NCBI RefSeq assembly: GCF_021044685.1
Contig: NZ_CP088014.1
Location: 930,001 to 994,000, forward strand
Length of the DNA: 64,000 nucleotides
Reading direction: 5' to 3'
Origin: Bradyrhizobium daqingense
GTDB taxonomy: Bacteria > Pseudomonadota > Alphaproteobacteria > Rhizobiales > Xanthobacteraceae
A program made the translations under genes and the position numbers. Position 1 is the stretch's first letter; each line of letters begins with the position of its first letter. This document shows positions 9,579 to 19,266 of this stretch, piece by piece. Below the pieces are notes generated by a model, which was given only the letters and a program-made list of their open reading frames with translations, ran no database searches and was not told the origin of the DNA.

Positions 9579-9612
9579 CTAAGGCCGGTCTGCCTGGGAA
9601 GGCCGGCCTTAG
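9579..9612 (+). terminator. stem-loop after the histidine phosphatase gene
   Basis: CTAAGGCCGG at 9579-9588 is perfectly complementary to CCGGCCTTAG at 9603-9612 with a 14-base loop. There is no T-run on either side, so it may be a stabilising 3' hairpin or part of a Rho-type end rather than a classic intrinsic terminator. Confidence 0.5.
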
Positions 9613-9707
9613 AGGTGCACGAACGCATGGTCCGGCCTGACTTGCTGCGGCGCCACGATCCTGTGATATCGAGGTCTGGGATCGGCGACTGAAAGGCTGG
9701 CGAATAC

Positions 9708-10766
9708 GTGAAGACATCGGAAGACCGCTCATTCCTCATCCTGCTTGCCGCGATTTCGGTTGCGTTCGCCTGGGTGCTTTGGCCGTTCTCCGGTGCATTG
9801 CTATGGGCCATATTGCTGGCGATCATCTTCGCACCGCTCTATCGGCGCACGCTGGAAGCCCTCCCGGGCAGAGACAATCTTGCAGCCTTGTTCACGGTCG
9901 TCGTCGTGATCGTCATGGTCCTGATTCCCGTGGCGATCGTCATCGCCTCGCTCATCGACCAGGGCGGCGAGCTGTATCAACGCGTTCAGAGCGGGGAGAT
10001 CAGTTTCGCTCATCCGCTGCAGCAGCTGAAATCGGCGTTACCGGACTGGGCGACTTCCTTGTTGGATCGCCTGGGCGCCATCGACCTTTCGTACGTGAAA
10101 GAACGCCTGTCCAATCTGGTCGTCCCGGCCGGCCAGCAGCTGGCCGGACATGCGCTCAACATCGGTCAGGTGACGCTGGAGTTCGTCGCAAGCCTGTTCG
10201 TGATGTTGTACCTGCTGTTTTTTCTGCTGCGAGACGGTGACGAGCTCAATCGACGCATCCGCGACGCACTTCCGCTGCGGCCGCGCCACACCGCCGAAAT
10301 TCTCCATGCGTTCACCCTCGCGGTTCGCGGGACGATCAAGGGGATCGTTCTCGTTGCCCTGATTCAGGGAGCGCTGGGTGGGCTGATCTTCTGGCTGCTC
10401 GGCCTGACGGCGCCCCTGCTGTTCGGCGCGCTCATGGCGCTGCTCTCGCTGCTGCCCGTGCTGGGCTCCGCGTTGGTGTGGGTTCCGGCCGCGCTCTACC
10501 TGCTGGTGGCAGGTTCGGTCACGAAGGGACTCATCCTGCTTGCTTTCGGCACCTTCGTGATCGGTCTTGCGGACAATTTTCTCCGCCCGATCCTGGTCGG
10601 CCAGTCCATTCAGATGCCGAGCTATGTCGTGCTGCTTGCCACCCTGGGCGGGCTTGCCGCGTTTGGCGCGAACGGCTTCGTCATCGGCCCGCTGGTCGCC
10701 GCGATGTTTCTAACGGTATGGCAGATCTACGTCGGTTCGAAGACGCAACAGGAGATCCGGAAGTGA
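9708..10766 (+). CDS. AI-2E family transporter (PerM/TqsA type)
   Basis: The 352-residue protein has the AI-2E/UPF0118 layout: two N-terminal helices (about 8-45), a third from about 60-80 (VVVVIVMVLIPVAIVIASLI), a soluble segment, then a block of four to five helices from about 155 to 340. Family hallmarks include the GALGGLIFWLLGL and PSYVVLLATLGGLAAFGANGFVIGPL stretches. Members export small molecules or ions; some transport autoinducer-2, so the substrate here is open. GTG at 9708 is the start that gives the normal length. It ends four bases before the convergent zinc-ribbon gene. Confidence 0.87.
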   Translation: MKTSEDRSFLILLAAISVAFAWVLWPFSGALLWAILLAIIFAPLYRRTLEALPGRDNLAALFTVVVVIVMVLIPVAIVIASLIDQGGELYQRVQSGEISFAHPLQQLKSALPDWATSLLDRLGAIDLSYVKERLSNLVVPAGQQLAGHALNIGQVTLEFVASLFVMLYLLFFLLRDGDELNRRIRDALPLRPRHTAEILHAFTLAVRGTIKGIVLVALIQGALGGLIFWLLGLTAPLLFGALMALLSLLPVLGSALVWVPAALYLLVAGSVTKGLILLAFGTFVIGLADNFLRPILVGQSIQMPSYVVLLATLGGLAAFGANGFVIGPLVAAMFLTVWQIYVGSKTQQEIRK

Positions 10767-10770
10767 CCTC

Positions 10771-11034
10771 CTATGCGGCATAGGCAATGAACCGCGGCGC
10801 CGAGAGCTTGTCAGGCGGCACTTGGGCTCCCTTAAAGATAGTCTCTGCCCGAGACGCACGCTTGCAATGCGGGCAGACGAAGAGGTGCGCGATGATCGGG
10901 GTGGGCTCGTCCGCGAGCAGCTCGGAGCGGAACCACTTCATCTCGATGTGGCAGTCCGGGCAGATCGGCGCTTCGAGCTGCTCCGCCGCACTTCTGAGAC
11001 GATCGACCATGGTGCCTTTCCCGCCGTTTTCCAA
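10771..11034 (-). CDS. small zinc-ribbon-like protein
   Basis: This 87-residue protein has two CxxC knuckles, CPDC (about residue 25) and CPHC (about residue 54), spaced as in a zinc ribbon, so it probably binds one zinc and perhaps nucleic acid. The start could be Met9 (10+ residues shorter, MVDRLRSAAEQL), which is more like a typical N-terminus. No named family is recalled. It is convergent with the transporter gene and lies 70 bp upstream of the coaA terminus. Confidence 0.7.
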   Translation of the reverse strand: MENGGKGTMVDRLRSAAEQLEAPICPDCHIEMKWFRSELLADEPTPIIAHLFVCPHCKRASRAETIFKGAQVPPDKLSAPRFIAYAA

Positions 11035-11107
11035 GGAATAGCGGATTACCAGGTGCGGGTCTGCAACAAAAGATACCTAGTCAAATCAGCCCGCGTTCCC
11101 GGCGCGA

Positions 11108-12064
11108 TCAGAGACGCCTGAGCGCCACGCTCTCCACCGTGTGGTCGGCGCCCTTCTTCAGGATCAGCGTCGCGCGGGGGCGGGTCGGCAGGATGTTGTC
11201 CTCGAGATTGGCGAGGTTGGTGCGCTCCCAGATCGCGATCGCGGTGGCAGTGGCCTCCTCGTCGGAGAGCAGCGCGTAGCGATTGAAATAGGATTTTGGA
11301 TTGGTGAACGCGGTGTCGCGCAGCGCCAGGAAGCGCTTGATGTACCATTGCCGCAGCGCCGCCTCGTCGGCGTCGATATAGACCGAGAAGTCGAAGAAGT
11401 CGGAGACGACGGGCACCGCCTTGCCGTCGCGCGGCAGCTTGCCGGTTTGCAGCACGTTGACGCCTTCGACGATCAGGATGTCGGGCTGATCGACCTCGGC
11501 CCACTGGCCCGGCACAATATCGTAGGTCAGATGCGAATAGACCGGCGCGCGCACGTTGCGGCGGCCGGACTTGATGTCGGAGAGGAAGCTGAGCAGCAGC
11601 GGCAGGTCGTAGCTCTCCGGAAAACCCTTCTTCTGCATGATGCCCTGCCGCTCGAGCACCGCATTGGGATAGAGAAATCCGTCGGTCGTGATCAGCTCGA
11701 CCTTCGGCCGCGGCGACCAGCGCGCCAGCAATGCCTGGAGCACACGGGCCGTGGTGGATTTTCCGACGGCGACCGAGCCGGCGACGCCGATGATGTAGGG
11801 CACCTTGCGGTCCCGAATGTTGAGGAACTGACGCTCGGCGTAATACAGGCGCTGCATGGCGTCGACATAGATCGACAAAAGGCGCGACAAGGGGAGATAG
11901 ATGTCCTCGACCTCCTGCAAGTCCAGGCGATCGTGCAGCGAGCGCAGCCGGTCGAACTCGCCCGGCTCAAGCGTCATCGGCGTGTCGTCGCGCAGCCGCG
12001 ACCACTCTTCGCGCGTATAGACGCGGTACGGATTATACTGCTGCTCGGGTGCGCGGATATCCAT
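11108..12064 (-). CDS. coaA: type I pantothenate kinase
   Basis: CoaA phosphorylates pantothenate, the first step of coenzyme A synthesis. The 318-residue length is normal. Walker A is [14 protein letters not shown] (93-106), followed by the family segments [20 protein letters not shown] and GVNVLQTG. The last residues (LRRL) end at the TGA at 11108. It lies 21 bp after hisE on the same strand and is probably cotranscribed with the his genes, an arrangement seen in related Rhizobiales. Confidence 0.95.
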   Translation of the reverse strand: MDIRAPEQQYNPYRVYTREEWSRLRDDTPMTLEPGEFDRLRSLHDRLDLQEVEDIYLPLSRLLSIYVDAMQRLYYAERQFLNIRDRKVPYIIGVAGSVAVGKSTTARVLQALLARWSPRPKVELITTDGFLYPNAVLERQGIMQKKGFPESYDLPLLLSFLSDIKSGRRNVRAPVYSHLTYDIVPGQWAEVDQPDILIVEGVNVLQTGKLPRDGKAVPVVSDFFDFSVYIDADEAALRQWYIKRFLALRDTAFTNPKSYFNRYALLSDEEATATAIAIWERTNLANLEDNILPTRPRATLILKKGADHTVESVALRRL

Positions 12065-12085
12065 GACGCAACCTCTCCACCTCGG

Positions 12086-12412
12086 CTAGTTGCCGCTCTT
12101 GCGCGACGCCTTTTCTTCCAACCCTGACATCGACGTCCGCTTGTCCAGCACGGCCTCGACCTCCTCCAGCTTTACGCCGCGGGCCTTGAGCAACACAAGG
12201 AAATGGTAGAGCAGGTCGGCACTCTCAGCGATCAGATGCGCGCGATCGTTTTCGACTGCTGCGATTACGGTTTCGACTGCTTCCTCGCCGAACTTCTTGG
12301 CGCAATGCTCGGCGCCCTTGTCCAGAAGCTTGCGGGTATAGGAGGCCTCGCCACCGGAGGCCGCGCGGGCATCAATGGTCTCGGCCAGATCGTGGATCGT
12401 GAAACGCGGCAT
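12086..12412 (-). CDS. hisE: phosphoribosyl-ATP pyrophosphatase
   Basis: HisE hydrolyses PR-ATP to PR-AMP, the second step of histidine synthesis. The 108-residue protein shows the MazG-like fold with the metal-binding signature KKFGEEAVETVIAA and the helix ESADLLYHFLVLL. It is a stand-alone HisE, not the HisIE fusion of enteric bacteria. It lies 79 bp downstream of hisF. Confidence 0.95.
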   Translation of the reverse strand: MPRFTIHDLAETIDARAASGGEASYTRKLLDKGAEHCAKKFGEEAVETVIAAVENDRAHLIAESADLLYHFLVLLKARGVKLEEVEAVLDKRTSMSGLEEKASRKSGN

Positions 12413-12491
12413 ACAAGATACTCGGAAAACGCCCCCGGCCGCATGAGCCGGTCCCCACCAGCTCGTGTAGCACTTTTATGAATGGGAGTCG

Positions 12492-13265
12492 TCAGGCATC
12501 GAGGCGCATAGGCAGCCCGCGCCGGGCCATGTGCTCCTTGGCTTCACGGATGGTGAATTCCCCGAAATGGAAGATCGAGGCAGCCAGCACCGCCGTGGCG
12601 TGGCCGTCGCGGATACCGTCGACGAGATGATCGAGATTGCCGACGCCGCCCGACGCGATCACCGGAACGGACACACTGTCGGCAATCGCCCGGGTCAGCG
12701 GAATGTCGAAGCCCTGCCTCGTGCCGTCGCGGTCCATCGAGGTGAGCAGGATTTCGCCGGCGCCGAGCGAGACCACCTCCTGGGCATATTCGATGGCGTC
12801 GATGCCGGTCGAATTGCGACCGCCATGGGTGAAGATCTCCCAGCGGTCGCCGCCGGGGCGCTTGACGCGCTTAGCGTCGATCGCCACCACCACGCACTGC
12901 TCGCCGAATTTCTCGGCGGCTTCCTTGACGAACTCGCGCCGCGACACCGCGGCGCTGTTGATCGAGACCTTGTCGGCGCCGGCCCGCAGCAGAGTCTTGA
13001 TGTCGTTGACCTCGCGCACGCCGCCGCCGACTGTGACGGGCATGAAGCAAGCCTCCGCGGTACGCCGGACCACGTCCAGCATGATGCCGCGGTTCTCATG
13101 GGTCGCGGTGATGTCGAGGAAGGTGAGCTCGTCCGCGCCGGCGGCGTCATAGGCGATCGCCGCCTCGACGGGATCGCCCGCATCGCGCAGATCGACGAAG
13201 TTGACGCCCTTGACGACCCGTCCGTCCTTGACGTCGAGGCAGGGGATCACGCGCACCTTGAACAT
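12492..13265 (-). CDS. hisF: imidazole glycerol phosphate synthase, cyclase subunit
   Basis: HisF is the (beta/alpha)8 barrel that converts PRFAR plus ammonia into IGP and AICAR in complex with HisH. The 257-residue sequence carries catalytic Asp11 in [13 protein letters not shown] and the second catalytic Asp in VVVAIDAKR, plus the phosphate-binding glycines in [10 protein letters not shown] and VIASGGVG. It follows hisA after 12 bp. Confidence 0.97.
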   Translation of the reverse strand: MFKVRVIPCLDVKDGRVVKGVNFVDLRDAGDPVEAAIAYDAAGADELTFLDITATHENRGIMLDVVRRTAEACFMPVTVGGGVREVNDIKTLLRAGADKVSINSAAVSRREFVKEAAEKFGEQCVVVAIDAKRVKRPGGDRWEIFTHGGRNSTGIDAIEYAQEVVSLGAGEILLTSMDRDGTRQGFDIPLTRAIADSVSVPVIASGGVGNLDHLVDGIRDGHATAVLAASIFHFGEFTIREAKEHMARRGLPMRLDA

Positions 13266-13277
13266 CGGATCTGTCTC

Positions 13278-14024
13278 CTAGGCGGCGCGGGCGTTGCGGA
13301 TCAAGGTGAGGGCGGCTGCGGGATCGAGCCGGCCGTCATAGAGCGCGCGGCCGGCGATCGCGCCGGCGAGCTTTTTCGCACGCGGCGTCAGCATCGCCTT
13401 CACATCTTCGATCGAGGCCAGGCCGCCGGAGGCGATCACGGGGATCGAGATGGCGTCAGCCAGCGCAATCGTGGCATCGAGGTTCAGGCCCTTGAGCAGG
13501 CCATCGCGCGCGATGTCGGTGAAGATGATGGCGGCGACGCCGGCATCCTCGAACCGCTGTGCGATTTCCAGCACTGTGACCTGCGAGGTCTCGGCCCAGC
13601 CTTCGACGGCGACCTTGCCGTCGCGCGCATCGAGCCCGACGGCCACGCGGCCGGGGAATTTCCTGGCGGCGCTTTTCACCAATTCGGGGTCGCGCACCGC
13701 GGCAGTGCCGATGATGACGCGGCTGATGCCCTTGTCGAGCCAGGCTTCCACCGTGGCGAGATCGCGAATGCCGCCGCCGAGCTGCACCGGAATCCTGATC
13801 GTCTTCAGCATCGCCTCGACGGCCTGTGCGTTCACCGGCTTGCCGGCAAAGGCGCCGTCGAGGTCGACGACGTGGAGATACTCGAAACCCTGCTCGGCAA
13901 AGCTCTGCGCTTGCGCCGCGGGATTGAGGTTGAACACGGTCGCGCGCGCCATGTCGCCTTGCTCGAGGCGCACGCACTGGCCGTTCTTGAGGTCGATGGC
14001 GGGAAAGAGGATCACGGTTTCCAT
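13278..14024 (-). CDS. hisA: ProFAR isomerase (phosphoribosylformimino-AICAR ribotide isomerase)
   Basis: HisA opens the ribose ring of ProFAR to PRFAR. The start at 14024 ([16 protein letters not shown]) gives the normal 248 residues; the frame stays open further upstream, but that segment overlaps hisH and has no HisA homology. Catalytic Asp11 (PAIDLKNG) and the second Asp in GLDARDGKV are present, with phosphate-binding glycines in QLGGGIRD and IASGGLAS. It overlaps the 3' end of hisH by 13 bases, which suggests translational coupling. Confidence 0.96.
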   Translation of the reverse strand: METVILFPAIDLKNGQCVRLEQGDMARATVFNLNPAAQAQSFAEQGFEYLHVVDLDGAFAGKPVNAQAVEAMLKTIRIPVQLGGGIRDLATVEAWLDKGISRVIIGTAAVRDPELVKSAARKFPGRVAVGLDARDGKVAVEGWAETSQVTVLEIAQRFEDAGVAAIIFTDIARDGLLKGLNLDATIALADAISIPVIASGGLASIEDVKAMLTPRAKKLAGAIAGRALYDGRLDPAAALTLIRNARAA

Positions 14025-14662
14025 CGCAAGAAGTTCGAGATCAGGGCCAGCCCGAAGCGCTGGCTCTTCTCCGGGTGGAATTGCGTGCCGATGGCGGTGT
14101 CTTTCGCCACGATCGCGGTGACGGGACCGCCGTAATCGGCCCGCGCGAGCACGTCCGCCTCGTTGGCGGGATTGAGGTGATAGGAGTGCACGAAATAGGC
14201 GTGCTGCCCCTTGGGACCGAGCGGCAGCTTGTTCAGCACTGGGTGCTCGCGCAGCACCTCGAGCGTGTTCCAGCCCATGTGCGGAATCTTCAGGCTCTCG
14301 TCGCGCGGCGTAATCTTCTCGACATCGCCGCCGATCCAGTTCAGGCCGTCCGTCGTGACGTGCTCCTTGCCGCGGCTCGCCATCAGCTGCATGCCGACGC
14401 AGATGCCGAAGAACGGCCGCGCCTTGACGCGCACCGCTTCCGTGATCGCCTCGACCATGCCGTTGACGGCGTCGAGGCCGCGCCGGCAATCAGCGAAGGC
14501 GCCGACGCCCGGCAGCACCAGACGGTCTGCCTCGTAAGCCTGGTCCGGATCGCTGGTGACAAACACCTTTTGCGGGCTCTCCAGGCTGCGTGCGGCGCGC
14601 TCGAAGGCCTTGGCGGCGGAATGCAGATTGCCGGAACCGTAATCGATGATGGCGACGCTCAT
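14012..14662 (-). CDS. hisH: imidazole glycerol phosphate synthase, glutamine amidotransferase subunit
   Basis: HisH releases ammonia from glutamine and channels it into HisF. The 216-residue class I amidotransferase has the nucleophile Cys88 in FGICVGMQ, and His196 and Glu198 in FHPEKSQ. ATG at 14662 overlaps the stop of the DUF2628 gene by four bases (ATGA), which fixes the start. The longer open frame upstream is antisense-like and lacks homology. Confidence 0.96.
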   Translation of the reverse strand: MSVAIIDYGSGNLHSAAKAFERAARSLESPQKVFVTSDPDQAYEADRLVLPGVGAFADCRRGLDAVNGMVEAITEAVRVKARPFFGICVGMQLMASRGKEHVTTDGLNWIGGDVEKITPRDESLKIPHMGWNTLEVLREHPVLNKLPLGPKGQHAYFVHSYHLNPANEADVLARADYGGPVTAIVAKDTAIGTQFHPEKSQRFGLALISNFLRWKP

Positions 14663-15189
14663 CTTGACCCTCCCGGTTCTGGAAACAACCCGATGATGCC
14701 GCCGGCCGGAATGGGCGGCGGGTTCGAGAACTGCTGACCCGGCACGCTGCGGGTCGGCGGCGGCCCGCCGCGATCGACGGCCCATTGATCGCCAGCGATG
14801 CCCTGCTGCTTCTGGCTCCAGCGCTCGAAGAAGCGGTGCTCGGCCGCGTCCTCCTTGTCGGCGATCACGACGTCGAGCTGCCGCCACTTGCCGCGCGACA
14901 AGGTCCAGCGGCGCAAACTCGAGGCCTCGAGGCCCATCAAGATCGCGACGATGACATTGGCGTAGAAGATCGAGCTGCGTCCGACCCCAAGGCTGGACAG
15001 GGCGACATTGAACGCAATCACGACAACCAGCCAGCCGAGCAGCGCCAGCCAGAGCCGGTTCCACAGCAGCCAGAGCGGGCCGAAGATCATCGCCCAGAAA
15101 TGAAAGCCGTCGCGCACGAAGACGAATCTGTCGGTCGCGCGCAGATCGGCTCCGGCAGGAGAGGGAGCATGAACTGTGTAGACAGGCAT
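14659..15189 (-). CDS. DUF2628 inner-membrane protein inside the his operon
   Basis: The 176-residue protein starts at [21 protein letters not shown]. The DUF2628 hallmark is the stretch [22 protein letters not shown], followed by two hydrophobic helices (about 48-75 and 80-100). The C-terminal third is soluble and proline-rich. Function is unknown. It overlaps hisH by four bases and lies between hisB and hisH, so it is cotranscribed and coupled with histidine genes although it has no known role in that pathway. Confidence 0.85.
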   Translation of the reverse strand: MPVYTVHAPSPAGADLRATDRFVFVRDGFHFWAMIFGPLWLLWNRLWLALLGWLVVVIAFNVALSSLGVGRSSIFYANVIVAILMGLEASSLRRWTLSRGKWRQLDVVIADKEDAAEHRFFERWSQKQQGIAGDQWAVDRGGPPPTRSVPGQQFSNPPPIPAGGIIGLFPEPGGSR

Positions 15190-15251
15190 GGTGATGCCCC
15201 GTTCTCTAAATTCAGTGATACCGCAAGCGGCGCGCGCCGGCGGCCGGGATG

Positions 15252-15845
15252 TCAGCCGCCGAGCGAGCCCTTGGTGGACGGGATCTCGCCCGCAGCCTTC
15301 GGATCGATCGCGACGGCGGTGCGCAGCGCCCGCGCCAGACCCTTGAAGCAAGACTCGGCGATATGGTGGCTGTTATCGCCATATAGGGTCTCGACGTGGA
15401 GAGTCACGCCGGCATTGATGGCGAAGGCCTGGAACCACTCGCGCACCAGTTCGGTGTCGAACTCGCCGATCTTGTCGCGGGGAAACGCGGCCTGGAACAC
15501 CAGGAAGGGGCGGCCGGAGATGTCGATGACCACGCGCGTCAGCGTCTCGTCCATGGGCATGTGCACGCCGGCATAGCGGGTGATGCCCGCCATGTTGCCG
15601 AGGGCCTGCTTGACCGCCTGGCCGAGCGCGATGCCGGTATCTTCGGTGGTATGGTGATGATCAATGTGCAGGTCGCCCACCGCCTTGACCGTGAGGTCGA
15701 TGCGGGAATGGCGGGCGAGGAGATCGAGCATGTGGTCGAAAAAACCGATGCCGGTGGCGATATTGGCCACGCCTGATCCATCGAGGTTCAGGGAGACCTC
15801 GATGTCGGTTTCCTTGGTCTTGCGCTTGATCGTCGCGGTGCGCAT
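15252..15845 (-). CDS. hisB: imidazoleglycerol-phosphate dehydratase
   Basis: HisB removes water from IGP to give imidazole acetol phosphate. ATG at 15845 ([15 protein letters not shown]) gives 197 residues, the usual size for a monofunctional HisB; a longer frame upstream has no support. The paired metal-binding motifs are [12 protein letters not shown] and [16 protein letters not shown], plus the N-terminal [14 protein letters not shown]. It is the first gene of the minus-strand his block; the promoter should lie between 15846 and 16029, where the divergent hslV also starts. Confidence 0.96.
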   Translation of the reverse strand: MRTATIKRKTKETDIEVSLNLDGSGVANIATGIGFFDHMLDLLARHSRIDLTVKAVGDLHIDHHHTTEDTGIALGQAVKQALGNMAGITRYAGVHMPMDETLTRVVIDISGRPFLVFQAAFPRDKIGEFDTELVREWFQAFAINAGVTLHVETLYGDNSHHIAESCFKGLARALRTAVAIDPKAAGEIPSTKGSLGG

Positions 15846-16029
15846 TGAAGGCTTTCGCTGGGGTTTGGCCTGAAACGCCAGTCTCTTAACAGCCAAATGA
15901 CGCCTTCGCTACTGCGGGAACGGCTGGCCGGGCCTCTACTTCTGCCTATGGTGAGCGAATTAGGCCCGGAGCGGCCCGTTGTGCGCCCCGCTCGGACCGC
16001 CTAAATCAGGCCGACAACGAGGATCGTTC

Positions 16030-16590
16030 ATGCAGGATTCCCAGAACAGCTCACCGGGTTGGCACGGCACCACGATTTTGACGGTCCGCAAGGCCGGCAA
16101 GGTGGTGGTCGGCGGCGACGGGCAGGTCTCGATCGGCCAGACCGTGATCAAGTCCAATGCCAAGAAGGTCCGCAAGCTCGGCAAGGGCGACGTCATCGGC
16201 GGCTTCGCCGGCGCCACCGCCGACGCCTTCACGCTGTTCGAGCGGCTGGAATCCAAGCTGGAGCAATATCCGGGGCAGCTGACCCGCGCCGCGGTGGAGC
16301 TCGCCAAGGACTGGCGTACCGACCGCTATCTGCGACGGCTCGAGGCCATGATGATCGTCGCCGACAAGGACGTTTCCCTGGTGCTGACGGGCACGGGCGA
16401 CGTGCTCGAGCCCGAGGCCGGCGTCATGGCGATCGGCTCCGGCGGCAATTACGCGCTGGCGGCAGCCCGGGCCCTGCTCGACACCGACAAGGACGCCGAG
16501 ACCATCGTCCGCCGCTCCCTCGACATCGCCGCCGACATCTGCGTCTACACCAATCGGAATCTGACGATCGAGAGCCTGGCGACGGGATAG
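16030..16590 (+). CDS. hslV: ATP-dependent protease subunit HslV (ClpQ)
   Basis: HslV is the proteasome-like peptidase ring of the HslUV protease in the cytoplasm. The start at 16030 ([17 protein letters not shown]) leaves a short propeptide; the predicted catalytic N-terminal threonine is Thr14 after Gly13. Core motifs GGDGQVS and [17 protein letters not shown] are intact and the length of 186 is typical. The GNAT gene follows after three bases. Confidence 0.96.
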   Translation: MQDSQNSSPGWHGTTILTVRKAGKVVVGGDGQVSIGQTVIKSNAKKVRKLGKGDVIGGFAGATADAFTLFERLESKLEQYPGQLTRAAVELAKDWRTDRYLRRLEAMMIVADKDVSLVLTGTGDVLEPEAGVMAIGSGGNYALAAARALLDTDKDAETIVRRSLDIAADICVYTNRNLTIESLATG

Positions 16591-16593
16591 GCC

Positions 16594-17076
16594 ATGGCGC
16601 CCTCCTACACCTTCCGCCCGATGACCGCGGCCGACATGCCACTGATCCGGCGCTGGCTGGACGCGCCGCATGTCGCCGAATGGTGGCATGATCCGGAGAC
16701 GCTTGAGTTCGTCGGGGGCGATCTCGATCATCCGGATCTGGCCCAGTTCATCGTCAGCCACAACGATCGGCCCTTCGCCTATCTCCAGTGCTACCAGATC
16801 GGCGATTGGCATGTCAGCTTCGGCCCGCAGCCGGTCGGCACACGCGGCCTCGATCAGTTCATCGGCGAGGCCGACATGCTCGGATGCGGCCACGGCTCGG
16901 CTTTCATCCGTGCCTTCATCGACCAGCTCTTTGCGCGCGGCGTGCCACGCATCGTGATCGACCCCAGCCCCGCCAATCCGCGCGCCATTCGGGCCTATGA
17001 GAAGGCCGGATTCGTGGCGCAGCACGAGATCGTCACGTCTGATGGCCCCGCACTCCTGATGATCCGAGAGCCATGA
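16594..17076 (+). CDS. GNAT acetyltransferase, aminoglycoside 6'-N-acetyltransferase-like
   Basis: The 160-residue protein has the GNAT fold: N-terminal [27 protein letters not shown], which is shared with AAC(6')-type and siderophore-related acetyltransferases, and the acetyl-CoA site [18 protein letters not shown]. The C-terminal [13 protein letters not shown] is a GNAT signature. The acceptor substrate is not knowable from sequence. It sits between hslV and a DUF2585 gene, overlapping the latter by four bases, so it is cotranscribed with the protease genes. Confidence 0.85.
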   Translation: MAPSYTFRPMTAADMPLIRRWLDAPHVAEWWHDPETLEFVGGDLDHPDLAQFIVSHNDRPFAYLQCYQIGDWHVSFGPQPVGTRGLDQFIGEADMLGCGHGSAFIRAFIDQLFARGVPRIVIDPSPANPRAIRAYEKAGFVAQHEIVTSDGPALLMIREP

Positions 17077-17690
17077 CGCTCGCAGCAACCCCCACCGTCA
17101 AGACCGCATTTCCGCCGCTCGGCTGGGCCGGCATCGCGCTGGTTCTGCTGGCGCTGCAGGCCGCGATCCTGTTCGCAATGGGACGCGTGCCGATCTGCAC
17201 CTGCGGCACCATCAAGCTGTGGCACGGTGTGGTGAACAGCTCAGAAAACTCCCAGCACATCGCGGACTGGTACACTTTCTCGCACGTGTTGCATGGCTTC
17301 CTGTTCTACGGCCTGACCTGGCTGCTGTTCGTGCGCCTGCCGTTCCTCCATCTCTCCTGGCCGGCAAGGCTGATCGCCGCGATGCTGATCGAAGGCAGCT
17401 GGGAGATCGTCGAAAATTCGCCGTTCATCATCGAGCGCTACCGCGCAGGCACGATCTCGCTCGACTATTACGGCGACAGCATCGTCAACTCGGTCTCCGA
17501 CAATCTGGCCATGATCCTGGGGTTCCTAGCCGCACGCGCGCTCCCCGTCAGCGCGACCGTCCTGCTTGGACTCGCCTTCGAGATCGTACTGGCGCTTCAC
17601 ATTCGCGACAATCTGACGCTGAATATTCTGATGCTGATCCATCCGATCGACGCCGTGAAGCAATGGCAATCGGGCCCGCCGATCATCTGA
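17073..17690 (+). CDS. DUF2585 (UPF0314) membrane protein
   Basis: The 205-residue protein has four to five hydrophobic segments, the first at about 12-35. The conserved run [20 protein letters not shown] followed by [15 protein letters not shown] and [18 protein letters not shown] is characteristic of the UPF0314/DUF2585 family of alphaproteobacteria. Several conserved His, Trp and Glu residues face the membrane boundary, but no function is known. It overlaps the GNAT gene by four bases and precedes hslU by 49 bp. Confidence 0.88.
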   Translation: MTLAATPTVKTAFPPLGWAGIALVLLALQAAILFAMGRVPICTCGTIKLWHGVVNSSENSQHIADWYTFSHVLHGFLFYGLTWLLFVRLPFLHLSWPARLIAAMLIEGSWEIVENSPFIIERYRAGTISLDYYGDSIVNSVSDNLAMILGFLAARALPVSATVLLGLAFEIVLALHIRDNLTLNILMLIHPIDAVKQWQSGPPII

Positions 17691-17739
17691 GATAAAATGC
17701 GGCTTGTCCTAGGCCGCCTCCCGCCCTAGCTAAGCAGAC

Positions 17740-19044
17740 ATGACAGACTTCTCCCCCCGCGAAATCGTCTCCGAACTCGACCGTTTCATCGTCGGCCAGG
17801 CCGATGCCAAGCGTGCGGTCTCGATCGCGCTGCGCAACCGCTGGCGGCGCCAGCAGCTCACCGGCTCGTTGCGCGAGGAGGTGCTGCCGAAGAACATTCT
17901 GATGATCGGCCCGACCGGCGTCGGCAAGACGGAAATCGCGCGGCGATTGGCAAAACTGGCGAATGCGCCATTCCTGAAGGTGGAAGCGACCAAGTTCACC
18001 GAGGTCGGCTATGTCGGCCGCGACGTCGAGCAGATCGTGCGCGATCTCGTCGAGGTCGCGATTGCCCAGGTGCGCGAGCGCAAGCGCAAGGACGTCCAGG
18101 CGCGGGCGCAGCTCGCCGCCGAGGAGCGCGTGCTCGATGCGCTGGTCGGTGCCAATGCCTCGTCCGCGACGCGGGAATCCTTCCGCAAGAAGTTGCGCGC
18201 CGGCGAGCTCAACGACAAGGAAATCGAGATCGAGACGCAGTCGTCCGGCGGCGGCATGCCGATGTTCGAAATCCCGGGCATGCCGGGCGCGCAGATGGGC
18301 GCGATCTCGATCGGCGACATCTTCGGCAAGTTAGGGGGCCGAAGCAAGACGCGGCGGCTGACGGTGGAGGGCTCGCACGAGATCCTCGTCAACGAGGAAT
18401 CCGACAAGCTGCTCGACACCGAGCAGCTCACGCTGGAGGCGATCAGTGCGGTCGAGAACAACGGCATCGTCTTCCTGGACGAGATCGACAAGATCTGCGC
18501 CCGCGACGGCCGCGTCGGCGGCGACGTCTCACGCGAGGGCGTGCAGCGCGATCTCCTGCCGCTGATCGAGGGCACGTCGGTCTCGACCAAGCACGGCGCG
18601 GTGAAGACCGACCACATCCTGTTCATCGCCTCCGGCGCCTTCCACGTCGCAAAACCGTCCGACCTGTTGCCGGAATTGCAGGGCCGCCTGCCGATCCGCG
18701 TCGAGCTGCAGGCGCTGACCCGCGACGACATGCGCCGCATCCTCACCGAGCCCGAGGCCTCGCTGATCAAGCAATATGTCGCGCTGATGCAGACCGAGGG
18801 CGTGACGCTCGACATCACGGATAGCGCCATCGACGCGCTGGCCGACGTCGCGGTCGCCGTCAATTCCACCGTCGAGAACATCGGCGCGCGGCGACTGCAG
18901 ACCGTGATGGAGCGGGTGCTGGACGAGATCTCCTTCACCGCCCCCGACCGCAACGGCGAGACCGTCCGGGTCGATGCCGATTACGTGCAGAAACATGTCG
19001 GCGATCTCGCCAAGAACGCGGATCTGAGCCGGTTCATTTTGTAA
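17740..19044 (+). CDS. hslU: ATP-dependent protease ATPase subunit HslU (ClpY)
   Basis: HslU unfolds substrates and feeds them to HslV. The 434-residue AAA+ protein starts [20 protein letters not shown], with Walker A GPTGVGKT (57-64), the pore motif in VGYVGRD, an I-domain insertion (about 115-225), Walker [12 protein letters not shown], and the C-terminus LSRFIL that docks into HslV. It completes the hslV-GNAT-DUF2585-hslU block. Confidence 0.97.
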   Translation: MTDFSPREIVSELDRFIVGQADAKRAVSIALRNRWRRQQLTGSLREEVLPKNILMIGPTGVGKTEIARRLAKLANAPFLKVEATKFTEVGYVGRDVEQIVRDLVEVAIAQVRERKRKDVQARAQLAAEERVLDALVGANASSATRESFRKKLRAGELNDKEIEIETQSSGGGMPMFEIPGMPGAQMGAISIGDIFGKLGGRSKTRRLTVEGSHEILVNEESDKLLDTEQLTLEAISAVENNGIVFLDEIDKICARDGRVGGDVSREGVQRDLLPLIEGTSVSTKHGAVKTDHILFIASGAFHVAKPSDLLPELQGRLPIRVELQALTRDDMRRILTEPEASLIKQYVALMQTEGVTLDITDSAIDALADVAVAVNSTVENIGARRLQTVMERVLDEISFTAPDRNGETVRVDADYVQKHVGDLAKNADLSRFIL

Positions 19045-19065
19045 TTCACCAAGGCCGCGCTATTC

Positions 19066-19190
19066 ATTCCGGCGTCGTCCCGGCGAAAGCCGGGACCCAT
19101 AAACACCGGCGGTCCTTGTTGAAACAGATAGCAGCTCCAGCTCTGCCGCACATAACCACCTCTGGTTATGGGTCCCGGATCGGCGCTCAC
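19066..19190. repeat. palindromic intergenic repeat (GTCCCGGC-GAAA-GCCGGGAC type)
   Basis: A perfect stem GTCCCGGC (19077-19084) / GCCGGGAC (19089-19096) with GAAA loop is enclosed by a longer pair, GGGACCCATA (19093-19102) and TATGGGTCCC (19167-19176). A second small hairpin, CATAACC...GGTTATG, lies at 19151-19170. It follows hslU and may also act as its 3' end structure. Confidence 0.75.
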
Positions 19191-19266
19191 TTTGGACAAC
19201 GCTACGCGTTGCCAAGAGTTCGCTTGTCCGAGACGACGGCAAGGGTTGACGCCCGCTGGGTGCCGC

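Noticed and set aside
12531..14135. 534-residue plus-strand frame opposite hisF and hisA
   Set aside because: Antisense shadow caused by high GC at codon third positions; HisA and HisF motifs lie on the minus strand.
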